Below, piece after piece: positions 58,889-64,000 of a stretch of DNA of 64,000 bases (position 1 is the first letter of the stretch; every line of letters starts with the position of its first letter). Origin of the DNA: Vigna angularis. Lineage: Eukaryota; Streptophyta; Magnoliopsida; Fabales; Fabaceae. Where the stretch lies: positions 29,380,289 through 29,444,288 of the forward strand of contig NC_068972.1 of assembly GCF_016808095.1 (NCBI RefSeq), written 5' to 3'. The position numbers and the translations under genes are program-made. The notes beneath the pieces are model-generated. The model did not search any database. It was not told the DNA's origin and saw only the letters and a program-made list of their open reading frames with translations.

Positions 58889-60192
58889 TGATAACAGTTG
58901 AAAAACTGTTATTTTCATGCTTAAAATTGATATTAAAAGCAACCTTTAGACTTAGAAACTAGCTTGAAATCAATGCTTTTATCTATATTTTCAGAAATAA
59001 GAGAGCTGGACAGGTTTATGCTTGATTTGAGTGTTTTTGTGCAGGTTTTGAGGTGAATTTAGTGAAAGAAGTAAAGAAGGAGAGAAGTAGAATCATAAAA
59101 GGAAGCAAAGAGTGCAAAAAGAGAAGTTGAAGGCACCGCTCAGCGGCATTTTACCGCTGAGCGGCACTCAAGAGGTTGCGGGAGGTCCGCTGAGGGGCAA
59201 AATGGCCGCTGAGGGGAGAAAACGAGACGCGCAATCACCGCTGAGCGGTATTTTACCGCTGAGCGGCACTTTAATGGGCTTGGGCTTGACTTTTTGTAAT
59301 TTACGAATGGTATTTAAGCCTTAGGGTTTCCTAGGGTTAGGCATCTTTGGCAGAAACGGAGGCAAACACTCTCTCTTCCACCCCTTTGAAGGAGGATCTT
59401 GGATGCTCAGGCTACCTCTTCACCTTTTCAGGGTTTATTCTTTCATACTTTCATTGTAATTCATCTAGGTTCACCATGAATATGGTGAACTAAACTCTGT
59501 ATGTTTGTTGGGGAATCAATGTAATCTCTTGAAGCTCTCATATATGGAATTTATGCTTGCATCTTAATCTAAGACTTATGCTTTCTTTCATCATTAGTTA
59601 GGGTTTTTCCTCTTTGCTCAATGCTTGCATTGTTTAACTCATTCTATTGCATGATTATTGGTTTTGTTGATACGGACACGTACGGGGAAGTCTAGATCCG
59701 GGGAATTTCTCCCAATGTTATATTGGTTGTCGTTAAGCTCCTGCACTTATGAACTAATCATTAGGAATGCTAGGAATTGTATGAACTATTTGATTAGGGA
59801 GAAGCCATCTAGAATGGTACTTTAGAGAGTGGCATTAACAATGATGATTTGAATGTTGAATTCCTAAAATGTATGAGAGTGGATGAGATGAAATTGACCC
59901 CCAACAACATATTCATTCATATAATCCATTGAAAGTGTTTATCTTTAGTCTTTGCCATTGATCAAACTCCATGCATACATGTTTAGTTTTTCGTCTTGCA
60001 TATAAAATCCAATTATTTCGTTTGTAAGTCTTAGTTAATCAAGAAACCACACAACTAAACTAGGCCGTGAGTCCTTTGGCAAGAACGATACTTGGTCTTA
60101 CCAAGTTTATTACTTGAACGATTCGGTCATACTTGCCGATTGTGAAACAAGTTTGTGACATCATATTTTGGTGCTTACAAATTTGTCCATCA
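58889..60192 (+). repeat. E6 5' LTR (family B)
   Basis: 1304 bp, TGATAACAGTTG to TTTGTCCATCA. Six CCGCTSAGCGG-type motifs lie at 59137-59265 and TATTTAAG at 59311-59318. Perfect hairpin ACTTGGT-CTT-ACCAAGT at 60090-60106. Confidence 0.95.
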
Positions 60193-60198
60193 AGTTTT

Positions 60199-60216
60199 TG
60201 GCGCCGCTGCCGGGGA
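60199..60216 (+). other. E6 primer-binding site (tRNA-Asp)
   Basis: TGGCGCCGCTGCCGGGGA, one mismatch to the tRNA-Asp type. Confidence 0.9.
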
Positions 60217-60517
60217 CTCGTGGTTTAACTGGTTAATTTGTGTGATTATTGATTATCTTTGACTTTACTTTTGAATTTCTGTTTTTATTTTTTTCTGTTT
60301 TTTATTTTATTTTATTTTTCTGTTTTTTTATTTTATTTTATTTGTTTAGATTAGATTTTATTTTATTTTATTTTTTAGGTTAGGTTAGATTAGATTTTAT
60401 TTTTAGATTAGGTTTTATTTGATTCTATCTTCTCAATCTTTTTATCTTCTGAATATATATCTTCTTCTATATCTTTTTGTGCTAACAAATCTTTTCTAGG
60501 GTTTTGTTTTCTTGTGT
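60217..60517 (+). other. E6 leader with (TTTTA)n runs and a possible splice acceptor
   Basis: TTTTA/TTATT pentamer runs at 60285-60420 and a GATTAGATT stretch. A GTGTATGCAG context right at the gag ATG looks like a splice acceptor and is conserved in E1 and E5. Confidence 0.5.
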
Positions 60518-63500
60518 ATGCAGGAAGCAATTCGAACTAGGAGTAAGAAAACAACAGAACCACTTTTTGAAGGTCTAGAAGAGAGTAGAAGGAGGAGAAG
60601 AATCAGAACGTCCAGAGAACTTTTCCCTTCTCCAGAGACTCTCTTACAATCATCACCACAAGGTTCTGTTCATAGCACAAGAAGTATGGAGAACAATAAT
60701 GCTAGAAGAACTCTTGCAGATTACACTAATATTGCTGGACCTCAACACTTTAACAGCATAGCTAGACCTAGAGTCAATGCAGCCAACATGGAGGTCAAGC
60801 CAGCATTAATTCAACTGGTGAAGAGTAATCAATTTAATGGGTTATCTCACGAAAGCCCATATGAGCACCTTAAAACTTTTAATGAGATCTGCAACACGGT
60901 CAAGATTAATGGGGTGCCAGACGAAGCTATCAAACTTAGCTTGTTTCCCTTCTCATTGGGGGGCAATGCTAAGCTTTGGTTAAACTCTTTTCCAGAAGAA
61001 AGTTTCACAGAGTGGGAAGCAGTGGTCACAAAATTTTTAAACAAATACTTTCCACAATCTAAGGTGACCAAAGGCAAGCAAGAGATTTCATCATTCAAGC
61101 AGGGCATGGAAGAATCACTGGGGCATGCATGGGACAGGTATAAAAGTTTGTTACGTAAAACACCTATGCATGGTTTTGAAGATCAAGAAGTAGTCTTAAC
61201 TTTCCTTGGAGGGCTTGGTTCACAAACCAAGATGATACTGAACGCCTCAGCAGGAGGCAATATTAAATGGAAAACTCCAGAGGAAGCAACTGAACTTATT
61301 GAAAATATGGCTACTAGTGACAACGAACTCAATATTGAAAAAGGAGATCCTAGTCAGAAGGAGTTGTTACAATTAAATGAGGCCTTGCTGATCCAAAATA
61401 GAATTATCTCTCAACAGCTTGAAGAAGTGACCAGGAAACTTTCTCAAACACCACAGGAAGTACAACAGGTTTCAATGATTCAAGAGCACCAAAAATGGCA
61501 GATGCAATCTACTACAGTTGAGAAAACAACAGCACTTGAAGAGACTTTTCAGAGATTCTTAAAGACAAATGCGTCTTATTGTCATAATGTGGATGCTGCA
61601 TTTAAAAAAATGGAAGTCTATATTGAGAGAATAGTTGACGAAATGAAACATGATAATCTTGGAAAGGAATGTAAAACTGTTGTGACTAGAAGTGGTAGAG
61701 TGTTAGAAGAGAGAAAAAAAGAGAGAAAGGAGAAAGAAAATGAGAGTGAGAGTGAAAAAGAAACATGTGAGTGGAAAGAAAGAGTTGAGAGAGAGAAAAA
61801 GAAAAAAGAAGAAGAGGAGAGGAGAGAAAAAAATGAGAGAGAAGAGAGACAGAAAGAAAAAGAGTATGAAAAGCCACTTCCTTATCCAAAGGGTTATTCA
61901 AGGAAGGAGAAAGAAAAGCAGTTGGAGAGATTCATGGAACTGTTTAAGAAGTTGGAGATCACTATACCATTCTCTGAAGCATTGCAACAGATGCCAGCTT
62001 ATGCAAAATTCTTGAAGGAACTTCTCACAAAGAAACACAAATACATTGAGAAGGAAACTATAAATATACAGGGCAATTGCAATGCAATCATACAGAAACT
62101 ACCTCCTAAACTTAAAGATCCAGGAAGCTTCACCATTCCATGCACCATAGGAGATGTGAAAGTTGGAAGAGCATTGATTGATTTGGGAGCTAGCATTAAT
62201 CTAATGCCGCTATCTATGTGCAGAACAATTCAGGGGTTGGAAATTAAACCAACCAGAATGGCTCTTCAATTGGCAGACAGGTCTCTTAAATATCCATATG
62301 GAGTGGTTGAAGATGTTCTAGTGAAGGTTGACAAATTTGTATTTCCAGTAGATTTCATTGTGATGGAGATGGAAGGAACTAGTGATGTTCCTCTTATTCT
62401 TGGGAGACCTTTTATGAAGACTGCTAGAGTTTTGATTGATGTAGAGAGTGGTAAGCTTAAACTGAGAGTTGATGATGAAGAAGTCACTTTTGATGTATCC
62501 AAAGCCATGACGTATCCAAATGATGACAAAGCATGCTTTCAATTTGATGAACTTGATGAAGTTTGTATGGTTCAAGAAAGAATGGTGCGTAACATTTCTC
62601 CATTGGAAAAAACGCTCATTGATGCATGTGAAGATTTGGATGAAGAAGAAGAGAAATTGGTTGATGAATGTCTGATGAACTTGGAAACATTGAAAAAGGG
62701 TCCAGAGGAAGATCCAATATTCGAAACAATTGATAAGGAAGAAACAATCAAAGCACAGTCTCCAGAACTAAAAAGATTGCCATCACATTTGAAATATGTG
62801 TTTTTAGAAGAAGATGGAACAAAGCCAGTCATTATCAGTAACTCTTTATCTTTACAAGAAGAAGAGCAGTTGATAGACATTCTGAAAGCCAACAAAGAAG
62901 CAATTGGGTGGTCAATATCAGATCTCAAAGGTATTAGCCCAACTTATTGCATGCACAAGATTTTTATGGAAGAAGACTATAAACCAAGTGCTCAACCACA
63001 GAGAAGGTTAAATCCTGTTATGAAGGAGGTGGTCAGAAAAGAAGTGTTGAAACTGCTAGAAGCTGGTATCATCTATCCAATCTCTGACAGTGAATGGGTG
63101 AGTCCAGTACAGGTGGTGCCAAAGAAAGGTGGGATGACAGTAATTTATAATGATAAGAATGAACTTATTCCCACTCGGACAGTTACTGGCTGGCGTATGT
63201 GCATTGATTACAGGAAGCTGAATAAAGCTACTAGGAAAGATCATTTTCCTCTTCCTTTCATGGATCAGATGCTAGAAAGGTTATCAGGGCAGGCTTTTTA
63301 TTGTTTTTTAGATGGATATTCTGGATATAATCAAATTGTGGTAGATCCAAAAGACCAGGAGAAGACGGCTTTTACTTGTCCTTTTGGTATCTTTGCATAT
63401 AGAAAGATGCCTTTTGGATTATGTAATGCTCCAGCTACGTTTCAGAGGTGTATGCAGGCAATCTTTGCTGATCTTTTAGAAAAATGCATTGAAGTATTCA

Positions 63501-64000
63501 TGGATGACTTCTCAGTTTTTGGAAACTCTTTCCAAAGATGTTTAGCTAATTTGAACACTGTCCTCAAAAGATGTGTTCAGACAAATCTGGTTTTGAATTG
63601 GGAAAAATGTCATTTCATGGTAACTGAAGGAATCGTATTGGGTCACAAAATCTCTGCTAAAGGAATTGAGGTAGACAAAGCTAAAGTAGAAGTTATTGAG
63701 AAACTACCTCCACCAACAAATGTAAAGGGGATTAGAAGTTTTCTTGGTCATGCTGGGTTCTATAGAAGATTTATCAAAGATTTCTCAAAAATTGCTAAAC
63801 CATTGAGTAATCTCTTGATGAAGGATGCTCCTTTTGTGATGAATGAAGATTGCCTGAAAGCTTTTGATACATTGAAGCAGAAGTTAGTGTCAGCTCCAGT
63901 AGTTGCAGCACCAGATTGGAATCAAAATTTTGAATTAATGTGTGATGCAAGTGATTATGCAATAGGAGTTGTCCTCGGCCAAAGGAAAGAACAAAAGTTT
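60518..64000 (+). CDS. E6 gag-protease-RT-RNase H polyprotein, open to window edge (1161 codons)
   Basis: ATG 60518 (MQEAIRTRSKK) opens a frame with no stop to base 64000, so it is partial at its 3' end. Capsid (Retrotrans_gag) centres on FPFSLGGNAKLW near residue 143. A Lys/Glu-rich coiled segment covers about 394-454. Protease active site ALIDLGAS has Asp 555, with ILGRPFMKTA near 626. RT spans about 800-1060, with catalytic Asp 932 (CFLDGYSGY) and Asp 996-997 (FMDDFSVFG). RNase H starts with CDASDYAIG (Asp 1143). Gag and pol are in one frame without a stop or shift. No CCHC knuckle is present, unlike E1 and E5. Integrase and any env-position ORF would lie beyond the edge. It is a likely active or recently active copy. 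Confidence 0.9.
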   Translation, partial: MQEAIRTRSKKTTEPLFEGLEESRRRRRIRTSRELFPSPETLLQSSPQGSVHSTRSMENNNARRTLADYTNIAGPQHFNSIARPRVNAANMEVKPALIQLVKSNQFNGLSHESPYEHLKTFNEICNTVKINGVPDEAIKLSLFPFSLGGNAKLWLNSFPEESFTEWEAVVTKFLNKYFPQSKVTKGKQEISSFKQGMEESLGHAWDRYKSLLRKTPMHGFEDQEVVLTFLGGLGSQTKMILNASAGGNIKWKTPEEATELIENMATSDNELNIEKGDPSQKELLQLNEALLIQNRIISQQLEEVTRKLSQTPQEVQQVSMIQEHQKWQMQSTTVEKTTALEETFQRFLKTNASYCHNVDAAFKKMEVYIERIVDEMKHDNLGKECKTVVTRSGRVLEERKKERKEKENESESEKETCEWKERVEREKKKKEEEERREKNEREERQKEKEYEKPLPYPKGYSRKEKEKQLERFMELFKKLEITIPFSEALQQMPAYAKFLKELLTKKHKYIEKETINIQGNCNAIIQKLPPKLKDPGSFTIPCTIGDVKVGRALIDLGASINLMPLSMCRTIQGLEIKPTRMALQLADRSLKYPYGVVEDVLVKVDKFVFPVDFIVMEMEGTSDVPLILGRPFMKTARVLIDVESGKLKLRVDDEEVTFDVSKAMTYPNDDKACFQFDELDEVCMVQERMVRNISPLEKTLIDACEDLDEEEEKLVDECLMNLETLKKGPEEDPIFETIDKEETIKAQSPELKRLPSHLKYVFLEEDGTKPVIISNSLSLQEEEQLIDILKANKEAIGWSISDLKGISPTYCMHKIFMEEDYKPSAQPQRRLNPVMKEVVRKEVLKLLEAGIIYPISDSEWVSPVQVVPKKGGMTVIYNDKNELIPTRTVTGWRMCIDYRKLNKATRKDHFPLPFMDQMLERLSGQAFYCFLDGYSGYNQIVVDPKDQEKTAFTCPFGIFAYRKMPFGLCNAPATFQRCMQAIFADLLEKCIEVFMDDFSVFGNSFQRCLANLNTVLKRCVQTNLVLNWEKCHFMVTEGIVLGHKISAKGIEVDKAKVEVIEKLPPPTNVKGIRSFLGHAGFYRRFIKDFSKIAKPLSNLLMKDAPFVMNEDCLKAFDTLKQKLVSAPVVAAPDWNQNFELMCDASDYAIGVVLGQRKEQKF

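Larger units (their letters stand above)
47594..64000 (+). mobile_element. Element E5: Athila-type element with decayed gag-pol, right end outside window
   Basis: 5' LTR, PBS, gag, protease, RT and part of RNase H are present in plus orientation, with C2, A2 and E6 nested in it. E5 sequence itself stops at 58888, where E6 begins. The rest of pol and the 3' LTR would lie past E6, beyond the window. Confidence 0.8.
58889..64000 (+). mobile_element. Element E6: Athila-type element with open gag-pol, right end outside window
   Basis: It inserted in E5 RNase H after CGGATCAT. It has a family B 5' LTR, PBS, AT-rich leader and a gag-pol frame running off the window. TSD and 3' LTR cannot be checked here. 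It is the only Athila element in the window with undamaged enzyme domains. Confidence 0.85.

Overview
The window is plant repeat DNA: a nest of LTR retrotransposons with almost no sequence outside them. I see no host gene, rRNA or tRNA gene. Primer-binding sites matching plant tRNA-Asp and initiator tRNA-Met, Athila-type gag-pol, a chromovirus and a Sirevirus-like copia element point to a dicot. The Calypso/Cyclops-like Athila elements and the Mutator-type MITE suggest a legume, perhaps Phaseoleae such as Vigna; that placement is inference. I resolved the nesting from target-site duplications (TSDs), LTR ends and broken reading frames.

Layout. An old minus-strand Sirevirus-like copia element (D) forms the scaffold from 1062 to at least 47593: 3' LTR in pieces (1062-1354, 11477-12255, 13613-13978), a run of polypurine tracts (13980-14290), a decayed 3' ORF (22436-25831, split), gag (45480-47268), PBS (47336-47347) and part of its 5' LTR (47350-47593). 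Inserted into D are E1 (1355-11476, +, TSD ATGCA), solo LTR B1 (12256-13612, TSD TGCAA), E2 (14616-21986, -, TSD ATTAG), LTR C1 (23439-25626, TSD ATACC), E4 (25832-about 45050, +, right end lost) and E5 (from 47594, +). E1 holds solo LTR A1 (5064-6426). E4 holds E3 (26455-32379, -, TSD TTGGG) and a chromovirus (33624-44805, -, TSD GTGAG), which itself holds solo LTR B2 (40620-41920, TSD AGAGG). E5 holds C2 (48443-52831, TSD CCTAG, containing a MITE and a hAT-like element), solo LTR A2 (55596-57209, TSD AGTAT) and E6 (58889 to beyond the right edge).

How the parts relate. E1, E2 and E3 have paired LTRs and TSDs but no reverse transcriptase or integrase. E2 and E3 share the same deletions in gag and pol, so they look like a non-autonomous family moved in trans. 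E6 has a closely related LTR and one gag-pro-RT frame open for 1161 codons to the window edge, so it is a plausible helper type. E2 keeps an intact 411-residue ORF in the env position, with its own promoter-like block and a 5' UTR intron.

The most unusual structure lies between pol and that ORF: an array of about 20-nt hairpins with a near-constant 8-nt loop (TACTGATG in the element sense) and stems that change in a paired way, flanked by two copies of a TGGGAGGCAACCCA hairpin block. One more hairpin with the same loop and a 9-bp stem follows the ORF stop codon. I found it in all three elements that keep this region.
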